From: Specibacter cremeus | Lineage (GTDB): Bacteria > Actinomycetota > Actinomycetes > Actinomycetales > Micrococcaceae | Length of the DNA stretch: 42,423 nt | Assembly: GCF_003946885.1 (NCBI RefSeq) | Contig: NZ_RWKQ01000003.1 | Location: 102,742 to 145,164 of the forward strand | Direction: 5' to 3' | Shown here: in pieces, positions 19,787 to 28,987 of the stretch | Layout of the letters: every line of letters begins with the position of its first letter | How positions within the stretch are numbered: position 1 is the stretch's first letter | Notes under the pieces: generated by a model | What the model was told of the DNA's origin: nothing | The model's database searches: none | What the model saw: only the letters and a program-made list of their open reading frames with translations | Program-made: the position numbers and the translations under genes

Positions 19787-21915
19787 GCAGCCGGGGCGGG
19801 CCGCTCGCGCAGCAGGTGCACCATGGTGTCCACCGCGTTGGCGATCCTGTCCGCCGCATCCAGGATGGCCGGCTGTACCACGTCAGGCCGCATGGCGTGG
19901 GCCTCGAGGCTGTCCTTCAGTGCCACATACGATGCACGCATGTTGACCGCACCGCGCGGGGCCACACCCTCGGCGGCGGCGCGTCCACAGGCCGCCAGCG
20001 TGGTGGAGCAGTCGGCGATGAACGGCGCCACCGGGGCCAGCATTCCCTCCACCGGTTGTTTGCCGGACCACATCGACAACCTGGCGGCGTCAATGACCAT
20101 GGCGGCCTGGATCAGCAGGTGGCTCTGCACCAGCACGCCCTCGCCAACGTATTGCGTGTCGCGGCCGGGGACGGGCTCTGCCTGTGTCCTGTCCAGCGAC
20201 GCCTGCGCGTTGGAGCGTGCCAGCCTTGCGGCGATGCGCGCGGCGTCGATGGCGGCCTTTTTCGAGGCCGGATCCGTGATAGTCACCAGGTAATTCCGGT
20301 AGGCGGCGAGCAGTTCGGCCACCCTGGCGGGCAGGTACGCCCGTTCCCAGGCCGGCCAAATGATGGTTGCGGCCACCACCAACGCGCCGGCCAGCAGCGT
20401 GTCCAGCAGCCGTGGGCCCGCCACGTCGGCGGCCGGGATGCCGGCCAGGTCCAGCAGGGCGACGAGGTACGCCGCCGTCCAAATCCCCATGAAGAACGCG
20501 TTGGGCGCTCCCGAGACGCGGACCCCGAAGACGAAAACGACTATCAGGCCCACCAGCGCATAGTGGCCCTGGGACGCCAGCAGGTAGGTCCCTGCGGTGC
20601 CGATGCCCAGGCCCACCAGCGTTCCCGCCAACCGGGCACTGGTGCGGTGCAGCGTCGCGGCGAAATCCGGACGCAGGAGCAACAGCACCATCAGCGAAAT
20701 CCAATAGCCCCGGTCATTTCCGGGCAACAGCCGGGCAAAACCGTCCGTCGCCGTGACCAACACGGCGAGCCGGATCGCGTGCCGGGCAATGGCGGAATCC
20801 CACCGCAGATTGGCCCGAAGCGTCCCGAACGGCGCCTGCAGGGCAACACGCACCCCGCCCACCTTCGCGGTCTCCTCCACGATGCGCCCTTCAACGGCAC
20901 CCGGGGTGACCATGCGCCCGCAAGCCCGCAACTGACCGGCCAACGCCCGGGCGTGCAACGAGGCGAAGCGGCCGGTGGGCGAATCCGGATGACCGGCCAT
21001 GACGTCCTCGAACCGGGTCAGCGCGTCCGTGGCAGGGTGCAGGTCGGCCTGGTCGAAGGCCCTCCCCCGGCGCAGGGAGCCTGCCACGGCGTCCAGAACC
21101 GTGCCGGCCGCAAGCAGCAGGTCGCGGACGGCATCACGCTGGGCGGTTCGTTCGACGCGTTCGAAGCGTTCAATGCAATACCCCAGGGCCATGACCTCGA
21201 GGCGGATCCGCTCGGCCTCATCGAGCAACCCGCGGTAGGACTGCATGCTCGGGCCGTGACCGTGGCCGAATCCGGTAATGGTGGCGCGGGCCGTCTCAAG
21301 CAGCCGGCCGGCCCCCGGCGCCGTCATTTTCGGGTGCGGCGACCGCGTCCGCCCGGCCAGCCCCTCGTAGAGGTCGGCCAGGACCGCCCGTTCCGGGGCG
21401 TGCCGGTGCAACGGCCAGCCGGCCGTGGCCAGCAGGCTCTGCACCAGGCCGGCCGCCGTCACAAGCACGGCGATACCCAGCGCACCGGAGGCGGGCAGGG
21501 GAAACCTGTTGAGCACGATGGCCACCGCCGTGGCCGCCGTGCCGATCTGCGAAACGTTGATGCCGAAGGAGAGCAGCATGCCCGTGGTGAAGGCGAAAAC
21601 GGCGATCAGCAGCAGGGACAGCGGCACGGAGGGCGCGAACAAGACGGACAACCCGCCACCCAGTCCCGCGGCCAGCGATGTCACGCTCATCCTGGCCAGG
21701 CGCAGCCTGTAGCTGCCCGGGCGGTCGGCGAAGGCGGCGAAGAGGGCGCCCACGGCACCAAACACGCCGATCGCCGGGTTGCCGGTTCCGACGCCGATGA
21801 GCAGCGGGATCGCCACACCGACGGCATTGCGGGCGGCGACCACGGGGTCGGATTGTGAAAAATCCAGCCGCAACGACCGCCTGAACGTCTTGGACACCGC
21901 TGTCAGGGCAGACAC
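19783..21915 (-). CDS. FUSC-family (fusaric-acid-resistance/aromatic acid exporter-like) membrane protein
   Basis: A 710-residue inner-membrane protein with two hydrophobic blocks of about five to six spans each (residues about 25-170 and 365-500), a helical cytoplasmic linker between them and a soluble C-terminal part of about 200 residues. This two-block order is that of FUSC/YccS-type efflux proteins, which export aromatic acids or other organic anions; substrate unknown. Landmarks are NAVGVAIPLLIGVGTGNPAI near the start and DRGYWISLMVLLLLRPDFAA in the second block. GTG 21915 has CATACT six bases upstream, suggesting a leaderless start. Its stop overlaps the end of accE by a few bases on the opposite strand, leaving no room for a terminator. 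Confidence 0.82.
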   Translation of the reverse strand: MSALTAVSKTFRRSLRLDFSQSDPVVAARNAVGVAIPLLIGVGTGNPAIGVFGAVGALFAAFADRPGSYRLRLARMSVTSLAAGLGGGLSVLFAPSVPLSLLLIAVFAFTTGMLLSFGINVSQIGTAATAVAIVLNRFPLPASGALGIAVLVTAAGLVQSLLATAGWPLHRHAPERAVLADLYEGLAGRTRSPHPKMTAPGAGRLLETARATITGFGHGHGPSMQSYRGLLDEAERIRLEVMALGYCIERFERVERTAQRDAVRDLLLAAGTVLDAVAGSLRRGRAFDQADLHPATDALTRFEDVMAGHPDSPTGRFASLHARALAGQLRACGRMVTPGAVEGRIVEETAKVGGVRVALQAPFGTLRANLRWDSAIARHAIRLAVLVTATDGFARLLPGNDRGYWISLMVLLLLRPDFAATLHRTSARLAGTLVGLGIGTAGTYLLASQGHYALVGLIVVFVFGVRVSGAPNAFFMGIWTAAYLVALLDLAGIPAADVAGPRLLDTLLAGALVVAATIIWPAWERAYLPARVAELLAAYRNYLVTITDPASKKAAIDAARIAARLARSNAQASLDRTQAEPVPGRDTQYVGEGVLVQSHLLIQAAMVIDAARLSMWSGKQPVEGMLAPVAPFIADCSTTLAACGRAAAEGVAPRGAVNMRASYVALKDSLEAHAMRPDVVQPAILDAADRIANAVDTMVHLLRERPAPAA

Positions 21916-21953
21916 GCTCCAAGTATGGCAGCCCGTGGCGCTAGGCTCGTGGC
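21916..21953. promoter_or_regulatory. 38-bp divergent region with two putative leaderless promoters
   Basis: On the plus strand TAGGCT is six bases before ATG 21954. On the minus strand CATACT is six bases before GTG 21915. Both fit extended actinobacterial -10 boxes placed so that transcription starts at the start codon. The -35 regions would overlap the opposite gene. Confidence 0.5.
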
Positions 21954-23654
21954 ATGGACCACGAAACCACATTGCCGACACGCGCCACGAGCGCCGTCGA
22001 CGAAATCGCCAACGCCTACACGCACACCCTGATGGAGCTCGATCCGGGCTTCGCCACTCAGCTGGGCATCCCCGGCTACGAGACCCGGTACCGCGACTAT
22101 TCGCCGGCCGGGCTGGCCGCCGCCACCGACGCCGCCTCCGCCGTACTGGCCGAACTGGAGGCGGTGGAGCCCGTCGACGACGTTGACGCCGTGACACTGC
22201 ACGCCATGCGCGAACGACTCGGCCTGCAGCTGGAGCGCGCAGCCACCGGCTGGGATTTGGCCGACCTGAACAACATCGCCTCCCCGGCCCAGGAGATCCG
22301 CGAGATCTTCGACCTCATGCCGACCGCCACCACCCAGGACTGGGAGCACATCTCCGGCCGGCTGGCCAACGTGCCGGCCGCCGTCGACGGCTACGTCGCC
22401 GCACTCCGCCGGGGTGCCGCCGAGGGCCACGTCGCCGCGCGCCGCCAGGTGCTCACCGTCATCGACCAGTGCACCCGGTACGCCGGGCCGGAGGGCTACT
22501 TCGCCCGGCTCGCCGCAAACGCCGGCACGGACGACGGCGCCGCTCCCCTGCCCGCCGCCCTCACCGAGGCGCTGGCCGGCAACGCGGACGCCGCCCGGGC
22601 GGCGTACGCGTCCCTGGCATCGTTCCTGCGGGACGAGCTGTTGGCGGCCGCCCCGGAGCAGGATGCCGTGGGCCGGGAACGCTACGCACTGGCCTCGCGC
22701 GAATTCCTGGGTTCCGCCGTCGACCTCGAGGAGACGTACGCGTGGGGCGTGGCCGAACTGGACCGCATCATCACCGAGCAGGAGGCCGTGGCGGACCAGA
22801 TCAAGCCGGGCGCCTCGATCGAGGAGGCCAAGGCCGTGCTCAACGCGGACCCGGCCCGGACGCTGCACGGCACCGACGCGCTCACCGCCTGGATGCAGGG
22901 TCTTTCCGATGCGGCCGTCACCGACCTGGCCGGCACGCACTTCGACATCCCGGACGTCATGCGCAGGCTCGAGTGCAGGATCGCCCCGACAAAGGACGGC
23001 GGCATCTACTACTCGGGGCCATCGGACGACTTCTCCCGGCCCGGGCGCATGTGGTGGTCGGTGCCCGAGGGCGAGGACACGTTCACCACGTGGGCGGAGA
23101 CCACCACGGTCTACCACGAGGGAGTGCCCGGCCACCACCTGCAGGTCGCCACGGCCACGTACCAGAGCGGGTTGCTGAACATGTGGCGGCGGAACGCGTG
23201 CTGGGTGTCCGGGCACGGCGAGGGGTGGGCGCTGTATGCCGAGCGGCTCATGGAGCAGCTGGGCTACCTGTCCGATCCCGGCGACCGGATGGGCATGCTG
23301 GACGGCCAGCGCATGCGTGCCGCCCGGGTGGTGTTCGACATCGGCGTGCACCTGGCGCTGGAGATTCCCGCCCGGTGGGGGTCCGGGACGTGGACGGCGG
23401 AGGCCGGCCGCGAGTTCCTGGCCGCGAACCTGGACATCTCCCCGGGCATGCTGGACTTCGAGTTCCACCGTTACCTGGGCTGGCCGGGGCAGGCGCCGTC
23501 GTACAAGATCGGCCAGCGGCTGTGGGAGGAGATCCGGGATGCGCGGGCCGCCCGCGAGGGCGACGCATTCGACCTGCGCGCGTTCCACACGCGGGCGCTG
23601 AACGTCGGCTCGGTCGGGCTCGACACGCTGAAGATGGCGCTGCTCGGTGATTGA
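21954..23654 (+). CDS. DUF885 family putative metallopeptidase
   Basis: A 566-residue, mostly helical protein of the DUF885 family, related in fold to zinc metallopeptidases. The probable zinc site is YHEGVPGHHLQ (about 386-396), followed by CWVSGHGEGWALYAERLMEQ with a likely third ligand Glu about 32 residues on. No signal peptide is seen, so it is probably cytoplasmic. Start ATG 21954 is preceded by TAGGCT at six bases, a leaderless pattern. The TGA stop is the first part of the dispersed repeat (GGT GAT TGA), so the native 3' end may have been altered, though the length is normal for the family. The substrate is unknown. Confidence 0.87.
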   Translation: MDHETTLPTRATSAVDEIANAYTHTLMELDPGFATQLGIPGYETRYRDYSPAGLAAATDAASAVLAELEAVEPVDDVDAVTLHAMRERLGLQLERAATGWDLADLNNIASPAQEIREIFDLMPTATTQDWEHISGRLANVPAAVDGYVAALRRGAAEGHVAARRQVLTVIDQCTRYAGPEGYFARLAANAGTDDGAAPLPAALTEALAGNADAARAAYASLASFLRDELLAAAPEQDAVGRERYALASREFLGSAVDLEETYAWGVAELDRIITEQEAVADQIKPGASIEEAKAVLNADPARTLHGTDALTAWMQGLSDAAVTDLAGTHFDIPDVMRRLECRIAPTKDGGIYYSGPSDDFSRPGRMWWSVPEGEDTFTTWAETTTVYHEGVPGHHLQVATATYQSGLLNMWRRNACWVSGHGEGWALYAERLMEQLGYLSDPGDRMGMLDGQRMRAARVVFDIGVHLALEIPARWGSGTWTAEAGREFLAANLDISPGMLDFEFHRYLGWPGQAPSYKIGQRLWEEIRDARAAREGDAFDLRAFHTRALNVGSVGLDTLKMALLGD

Positions 23655-23695
23655 GCCTGTCGAAATCACCGGTGGTTTCGACAAGCTCAACCACC
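23646..23695. repeat. 50-bp near-perfect inverted repeat between convergent genes
   Basis: Two 25-base arms abut directly: 23646-23670 (GGTGATTGAGC...GAAATCACC) and 23671-23695 (GGTGGTTTCGAC...CAACCACC), with about three mismatches. A further GGTGGTCGAGCCTGTCGAGACC unit follows to about 23717. The element sits between the DUF885 gene (+), whose stop it contains, and the thiolase gene (-). In RNA it would form a long hairpin in either direction and could stop or stabilise both transcripts, but there is no U tract. Confidence 0.8.
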
Positions 23696-23744
23696 GGTGG
23701 TCGAGCCTGTCGAGACCCCGATGGTCGAGCCGCGTCGGGCCCGG

Positions 23745-24929
23745 CTAGGAGCTGCGGCAGAACAACGCGGCGAGTGCCTGGCCGCCGCCGATGCACATGG
23801 TGACGACGCCCAGTTCAAGGTCACGCCGCGTCAGGTCCTTGGCCACGCGCAGGCTGAGCATTGCCCCCGTCGCCCCAACGGGATGCCCCAACGCGATGGC
23901 GCCGCCATACGGGTTCACTTTCTGCGGGTCGAGCTTCGCGTCGCGGATCACGGCGACCGCCTGGGCGGCGAAGGCCTCGTTCACCTCGAACGTATCGATG
24001 TCGGCCGGCGTGGTTCCCGTCTGCGCGAACAACTTCTCCAGGGCCAGCACGGGAGCATACCCCATCAGCTCCGGTTCCAGCGCCGCGGTGGTGACCGCCT
24101 CCAGGGTGGCCAGGCCGGCCAGGCCCCTTTCGGCGGCAGCGGAGGCGCGTGCCAGCACGACGGCGGCCCCGCCGTCGTTGATGCCGGAGGCGTTTCCCGC
24201 GGTCACCGTGCCGCCCTTTTCAAAGACCGGCCGAAGACCGGCGAGGGTCTCCAGGGTGGTGCCGGGTTTGGGGTGCTCGTCGAATTCCACCACGCGCGGG
24301 CCCCGCCCGCCAACGGGCACGGCGACGATTTCCTCCGCAAATGCCGCCCGAGCCGTGTCCGCCGCGGCCCTGTGCTGGGATTCGAGCGCGAATTCGTCCT
24401 GTGCCTGCCGCGATATGCCGTACGTGCGGGCGACGTTCTCCGCGGTGACACCCATGTGGATGTCGTTGAACGGATCGGTCAGCATGGCCACCGTGCCGTC
24501 GACCAGGGCGCGGTCACCGAGCCGGTAGCCGGACCGGGCGTTGAAATCGTAGAACGGCATCCGGGTCATGGACTCGTTGCCGCCGGCCAGCGTGAAGTCC
24601 GCGCCGCCCCACCGCATTTGCATGGCCGCCGACCAGATGGCCTGCAGTCCGCTGCCGCATAACCTGTTCACCGTGTAGGCCGGCGTTGACGTGGCAAGGC
24701 CGGCCGCCAGGGCCACCCGGCGGGCATTGTAGGCATCGGGACCCACTTGTCCGATGCACCCCATGACGACCTCGTCGATGTCCCCGGCGGGGACCCCTGA
24801 CCGTTCCATGGCGGCTTTGGCCGCGGCCGCCCCCAGCTCGTGGGCCGGCACGTCCTTGAAGACGCCGCCAAAACTTCCGATCGGTGTGCGGGCACCGTCG
24901 AGAATGACAATCTTTTCCATATCGGCCAT
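23745..24929 (-). CDS. Thiolase (acetyl-CoA C-acyltransferase)
   Basis: A 394-residue thiolase that cleaves 3-ketoacyl-CoA with CoA or condenses two acyl-CoAs. The catalytic set is present: Cys91 (NRLCGSG), NEAFAAQ (about 332-338), His in ALGHPVGATG (about 351-360) and the second Cys in MCIGGGQ near the C-terminus. It is a cytoplasmic tetramer in the family. ATG 24929 is preceded by TAGGTT at six bases, so it may have its own leaderless promoter, or it may be the last gene of the long operon; it begins 76 bp after the cytochrome gene. With acyl-CoA synthetase, dehydrogenase and SDR genes upstream, it completes a beta-oxidation-like set. A hydratase is not present in the window. Confidence 0.95.
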   Translation of the reverse strand: MADMEKIVILDGARTPIGSFGGVFKDVPAHELGAAAAKAAMERSGVPAGDIDEVVMGCIGQVGPDAYNARRVALAAGLATSTPAYTVNRLCGSGLQAIWSAAMQMRWGGADFTLAGGNESMTRMPFYDFNARSGYRLGDRALVDGTVAMLTDPFNDIHMGVTAENVARTYGISRQAQDEFALESQHRAAADTARAAFAEEIVAVPVGGRGPRVVEFDEHPKPGTTLETLAGLRPVFEKGGTVTAGNASGINDGGAAVVLARASAAAERGLAGLATLEAVTTAALEPELMGYAPVLALEKLFAQTGTTPADIDTFEVNEAFAAQAVAVIRDAKLDPQKVNPYGGAIALGHPVGATGAMLSLRVAKDLTRRDLELGVVTMCIGGGQALAALFCRSS

Positions 24930-25005
24930 GAGGGCAACCTATTCTTCGTCGTCGGATCGCTGCGGGTGGTGAACAATATTCGGTTGAGGGAAGGTAGCCG
25001 CTGAT

Positions 25006-25935
25006 TCAGCGGGTGACGGCTCCGGTCAGCGACGCGATGGGGCGCAGAAACAATGGCCTGGCCAGGAACCAGGCAGCGACCATGACCACCAGGGAGGCGG
25101 CGAAGAACCAAAAACCCACCCAGGAGGCGTCATCACGCGCCCCGTACATGTGGTTGAGATTGTTCAACGCCCCGGTCGCCAGGACCAGTGTCACATGCAC
25201 GATGACGAACGCGACGAAATACAGCATGACCGGAAGGTGGATGGCCCGTGCGGCCCGGACCGGGTAGATCGTGTTGAGCCGTCCGGTGTTTTTCGGCCAG
25301 GCCGGGGACATGCGCAGGCCTGTGATCAATGCCAAGGGGGCTGCGATGAAAACGGTGACGAAGTACGTCAGCAGCTGCAGACCGTTGTAATTGGCCCACC
25401 CGTTTTCGACCGGCCAGTTTAGCGACGCATACTGGATCACGGCGGAGACCGCGTTCGGGAACACATCCCACCGTGTCGGCACCATGCGCATCCACTGCCC
25501 GGTCGCGAAAAGCAGCACAAAGAACACCACCCCGTTGAGCACCCACAGGGCATCAAGGCTCAGATGGAACCACAGGTCCAGGCTGATTTTCGCCGGCGCG
25601 TTCCTTGTCCGGACCAGCCCCTTGTTGTTCCGCGTCCAGTACGCCGTCGGCCGAGTCGTGGTCCGGACCTGCCACCCCGAACGGATGATCAACACAATGA
25701 AGAATCCATTCAGGAAATGCTGCCAACCCAGCCACGCCGGCAAGCCGACAGGGGCCGTTGCGGGCAGCGCCGAACGGCCGGGAAACTCGGCCATGAACGA
25801 CTCCATGGCCGGCAGGTCCCGCAACCACCTGGCGACGAGGACCAGCACCAGCAGGATCACCACCGCGACAAGGATGACGCCGGCCGGCTTGAACCACTTG
25901 TTCCTGGTTATTGACGTCGATTTCGTGAGGGTCAT
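25006..25935 (-). CDS. Cytochrome b561/b6-type diheme membrane protein linked to ETF
   Basis: A 309-residue membrane protein with about five to six spans. Histidines His73 (WQHFLNG), His124 (WFHLSLD), His233 (AIHLPV) and His247 (IVHVTL) sit in four separate hydrophobic segments, the arrangement expected for two b hemes in the cytochrome b561/Ni-Fe hydrogenase cytochrome b fold. It overlaps etfA by four bases (ATGA), so it is made together with ETF. I infer that it passes electrons from ETF, or from a partner, to menaquinone. No ETF-quinone oxidoreductase (FixC/FixX or DUF224 type) is present nearby. Its true partner could also be a molybdopterin or other dehydrogenase encoded elsewhere. Confidence 0.8.
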   Translation of the reverse strand: MTLTKSTSITRNKWFKPAGVILVAVVILLVLVLVARWLRDLPAMESFMAEFPGRSALPATAPVGLPAWLGWQHFLNGFFIVLIIRSGWQVRTTTRPTAYWTRNNKGLVRTRNAPAKISLDLWFHLSLDALWVLNGVVFFVLLFATGQWMRMVPTRWDVFPNAVSAVIQYASLNWPVENGWANYNGLQLLTYFVTVFIAAPLALITGLRMSPAWPKNTGRLNTIYPVRAARAIHLPVMLYFVAFVIVHVTLVLATGALNNLNHMYGARDDASWVGFWFFAASLVVMVAAWFLARPLFLRPIASLTGAVTR

Positions 25936-26903
25936 CGGCTGGCACGCGCCTTGATCGCCTCGATCAGCTGCGGGACCACCGTGAAGACATCCCCGACGAC
26001 ACCGAAGTCCGCGACGTCGAAAATCGGCGCGTCCGCATCCGTATTGATTGCGACGATCGTTTTCGCCGTCTGCATCCCGGCCCGGTGCTGGATGGCCCCG
26101 GAAATACCCAACGCCACGTACAGCTGCGGTGAGACCGTGATACCGGTCTGGCCGACCTGCGAGGTCTGCGCGACATATCCGGCGTCGACGGCGGCGCGGG
26201 ACGCGCCCACCGCCGCGCCCAGGGCATCGGCGAGCTGCTCAACGAGCACGAAGCTCTCCCGGGAACCCAGCCCCCGTCCCCCGGAGACAACCCGTGCCGC
26301 ACCCCGCAGTTCCGGACGATCCGAACCGGCATCCCTGGCGCTGACGGACTCGATCACGGCGGAGTGGGCGGGATCCGCGGACACCGTCACGGTGGTCACG
26401 GCCGGCGTGGCCGCGTTGGCCCGTTCCTCGATCGCCCCCTGGCGGACCGTCACAATGGCCGGTGCGCCCTCGACGGTGGACTCGACCGCATACGCGCCGC
26501 CAAACACCGAATGGGTCGCCACGATCCTCTCGCCCTCCGACCGCACATCGACCGCGTCGACAATCAACCCTGCACGGGTGCGGGCGGCCAGCCGGGCCGC
26601 AACGTCGCGGCCCTCCGCGGAGTTGGCGACGACAACCGCCACGGGCTGCAGTGCCGTCATCGCCGCTGACAGCGCCTCCAGCTGCGGGCCCACCAACAGC
26701 TTGCCAACCTGGTCGCTCTCCGCCAGGTAGACATGTTCGGCGCCCAGCGAGCCCAGTTCGGCCACAAGACCGGTCCCCCCTCCCGGGGCGACGGCCACGA
26801 CGGCCACGGGGGTACCCAGCCTGGCCGCGGCGGCCAGCAGCCCGGGGGTGGTACTGCACATCTCGCCGCCGGACATTTCAATGAGCGCCAGTATCTTGTT
26901 CAT
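25932..26903 (-). CDS. etfA: Electron transfer flavoprotein alpha subunit
   Basis: A 323-residue FAD-binding subunit. The N-terminal domain starts [12 protein letters not shown]. The C-terminal FAD domain has [14 protein letters not shown], the [20 protein letters not shown] stretch, [19 protein letters not shown] and [19 protein letters not shown], which are standard EtfA/FixB blocks. With EtfB it carries electrons from acyl-CoA dehydrogenases. The start ATG 26903 follows the etfB stop by 15 bp. The four-base overlap with a membrane cytochrome is unusual. Confidence 0.95.
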   Translation of the reverse strand: MNKILALIEMSGGEMCSTTPGLLAAAARLGTPVAVVAVAPGGGTGLVAELGSLGAEHVYLAESDQVGKLLVGPQLEALSAAMTALQPVAVVVANSAEGRDVAARLAARTRAGLIVDAVDVRSEGERIVATHSVFGGAYAVESTVEGAPAIVTVRQGAIEERANAATPAVTTVTVSADPAHSAVIESVSARDAGSDRPELRGAARVVSGGRGLGSRESFVLVEQLADALGAAVGASRAAVDAGYVAQTSQVGQTGITVSPQLYVALGISGAIQHRAGMQTAKTIVAINTDADAPIFDVADFGVVGDVFTVVPQLIEAIKARASR

Positions 26904-26918
26904 CGTTCAGTCCCTCCC

Positions 26919-27695
26919 TCAGACCAGTTGTTCCGCAACAAGGAACTCGGCAAGCCGTGTGCCGGCATTTCCCTCATCGACGATCTTCTTCCCGGCGGTG
27001 CGCAGCGGGCGTGCACTCGTTGTCACGACAACGGAGCGCCCCATCCCCGCAAAATCCGGGTCCATCCCCAGATCCGCCAGGGAAACCACCGACAGCGGCT
27101 TACGCTTGGCCATCATGATCCCCCTGAAGTTGGGGAAGCGGGCCTCTGCGGAACGTTCGGTCACCGAGATCACGGCGGGCAGCGGGGCACTGACCACCAT
27201 CGATCCGCTGTCGGTGCCGCGCTCACCCGTGACGCTGCCCGCCGAGATCTCCACCGCATCGAGGAAGCTCAGGTGTGGGAGGCCCAGCTGCTCGGCCACC
27301 ATCGCCGGAACCACGCCGCCGCGACCATCGGTGGACTCATTGCCGGCCACCACAAGGTCGACGCCGGCCTGCTTCACGGCCGCCGCCAGCACGACGGCCG
27401 TACGTCCCGCGTCGGCTCCGGCCAGCGCCTCATCGAGAACGTGAACGGCGGAGTCGGCGCCCATCGACAGCACCTTGCGCAGCGCCTTGGTCACCGACTC
27501 GGGGCCCAGGGAGATGACCACCACCTCGGTCCCTTTGTGCGAGTCCTTGTGGCTCAGCGCCACCTCCAACGCCCGTTCGTTGATCTCGTCGGCAACGTTT
27601 TCGCCTGCCAGACGGTCAAGAAGGCCGGACGCCGGATCGAGCCGGCGCTCCTCGTCGGTATCCGGCACCTGCTTCACCAACACTGCAATCTTCAC
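26919..27695 (-). CDS. etfB: Electron transfer flavoprotein beta subunit
   Basis: A 258-residue partner of EtfA that binds AMP. It begins KIAVLVKQVPDTDEER, has LVVAGNESTDGRGGVVPAMVAE in the middle (the family signature region) and ends TRLAEFLVAEQLV. Start GTG 27695 has a GGGAG site seven bases upstream; the in-frame ATG at 27752 adds unrelated residues. It lies 96 bp after the acyl-CoA dehydrogenase gene and just before etfA. The dehydrogenase upstream is its likely electron donor. Confidence 0.95.
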   Translation of the reverse strand: MKIAVLVKQVPDTDEERRLDPASGLLDRLAGENVADEINERALEVALSHKDSHKGTEVVVISLGPESVTKALRKVLSMGADSAVHVLDEALAGADAGRTAVVLAAAVKQAGVDLVVAGNESTDGRGGVVPAMVAEQLGLPHLSFLDAVEISAGSVTGERGTDSGSMVVSAPLPAVISVTERSAEARFPNFRGIMMAKRKPLSVVSLADLGMDPDFAGMGRSVVVTTSARPLRTAGKKIVDEGNAGTRLAEFLVAEQLV

Positions 27696-27791
27696 AACGG
27701 TTCTCCCTGCAATCCCGTCAACGATAAAAATGAACCCGGCCCGGCCGAACACCGGGGACGGCGGCTGCCTTCACCCACCGTGCCGCGGCAC

Positions 27792-28949
27792 CTAGAGGTT
27801 TCGGGAGATCACCAGGCGCATGATGTCCGAGGTGCCCTCTTCGATTTCCTCGAGCTTGACGTCGCGCATCCACTGCTCGACCGGGTACTCGCGCGAGTAC
27901 CCCCAACCGCCCAGCGTCTGGACGGCGGCCCAGGTGCAGAACATGGCCGTCTCGGATGCCTGGAGCTTGGCCATCGCGGCAAGCCCCGTGACGTTTTCGC
28001 CGGCGTCGAGCTGGCGGGCGGCATGCAGGGTCATCAGCCAGGCCGACTCGATCCGGGTCGCCATGTCGGCAAGGCGGAACGCCACGGCCTGGTGCTCGAT
28101 GATCGGCTTGCCGAACTGCGTCCGCGTGCGCGCATAGTCGAGCGCGTACTCATACGCCGCCCGGGCCGCACCGGTTGCGGCGGCGGCGAGGACCACGCGG
28201 GATATGTCGAACGTCTCCATGAGCCCGTAGAAGCCCTGGCCCTCCTCACCGAGGCGGTCGTCATCGGCGACGAACACGTTGTCGAAAAAGATTTCACGGC
28301 AGACGATCGCGCGCTGCCCCATCTTCTTCATGGGCTCGCCGAATGTCATCCCCTCGGCGCCCTTTTTCACCAGGAACGCCGTGACCCCCTTGGCCCGCTG
28401 CGTCGGATCGGTCTTGGCGAACACCACGTACTGGTCGGCCAGCCCCGCGTTGGAGATCCATGCCTTTTGGCCGTTGATCACATAGCCGCCGTCGACCTTC
28501 GTGGCGCGTGTCACGATCGACGCGGAGTCCGACCCTGACCCGGGTTCGGTCGTTGCCAGCGCGGTGAACGGCGCGTTGGGGCCGGCGAGCGGGCTCAGCC
28601 ATTTCTTCTTCTGCTCGGGGGTGCCGAGGGCAAGGATGGGATCGGCGAAGAAACCGTTCGAGCACACGAAGTTGCCGATGCCCGGGTCCCCCCAGCACAG
28701 CTGCTCCTGGACCAGGCACTGGGTGAAGACGTCGGTGAACCCGCCGCCGCCATACTCCTCGGGGAGCATGAAATCGGTGATGCCGACCTTCGCCGCGCTC
28801 TGGAAGATGTCGACGGGTGGCACCACATCCGCCTCATCCACCTCACGGCCGCGCGGCCGGATTTCGTTGGTGGCAAAGTCCTTGCACAACTCGACGATGG
28901 CCCGCTGCTCGTCGGTCAGCGGCCAGTATTCGGTGGCTTTTTTGGCCAT
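27792..28949 (-). CDS. Acyl-CoA dehydrogenase
   Basis: A 385-residue FAD enzyme that introduces the alpha-beta double bond into an acyl-CoA and reduces ETF. Visible blocks are MLPEEYGGGGF, ALATTEPGSGSDSASI (FAD/acyl-CoA loop), GYVINGQKAWISNAG, ARTRTQFGKPI, QTLGGWGYSREYPVE and the catalytic base Glu371 in EEGTSDIMRL. Start ATG 28949 has a GGAG site six bases upstream; the longer frame to 29549 is a shadow of the ThDP enzyme gene. It is the fourth gene of the operon, 38 bp after the ThDP-enzyme gene. Chain length or branching preference cannot be told. Confidence 0.95.
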   Translation of the reverse strand: MAKKATEYWPLTDEQRAIVELCKDFATNEIRPRGREVDEADVVPPVDIFQSAAKVGITDFMLPEEYGGGGFTDVFTQCLVQEQLCWGDPGIGNFVCSNGFFADPILALGTPEQKKKWLSPLAGPNAPFTALATTEPGSGSDSASIVTRATKVDGGYVINGQKAWISNAGLADQYVVFAKTDPTQRAKGVTAFLVKKGAEGMTFGEPMKKMGQRAIVCREIFFDNVFVADDDRLGEEGQGFYGLMETFDISRVVLAAAATGAARAAYEYALDYARTRTQFGKPIIEHQAVAFRLADMATRIESAWLMTLHAARQLDAGENVTGLAAMAKLQASETAMFCTWAAVQTLGGWGYSREYPVEQWMRDVKLEEIEEGTSDIMRLVISRNL

Positions 28950-28987
28950 GGCGTTCTCCAGTCTCTTGTGGTGCGGGTGGTTGGTTG

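Noticed and set aside
26733-28538. 601-codon plus-strand frame opposite the ETF and acyl-CoA dehydrogenase genes
   Set aside because: It spans two conserved genes and an intergenic gap in antisense, with shadow-type composition.
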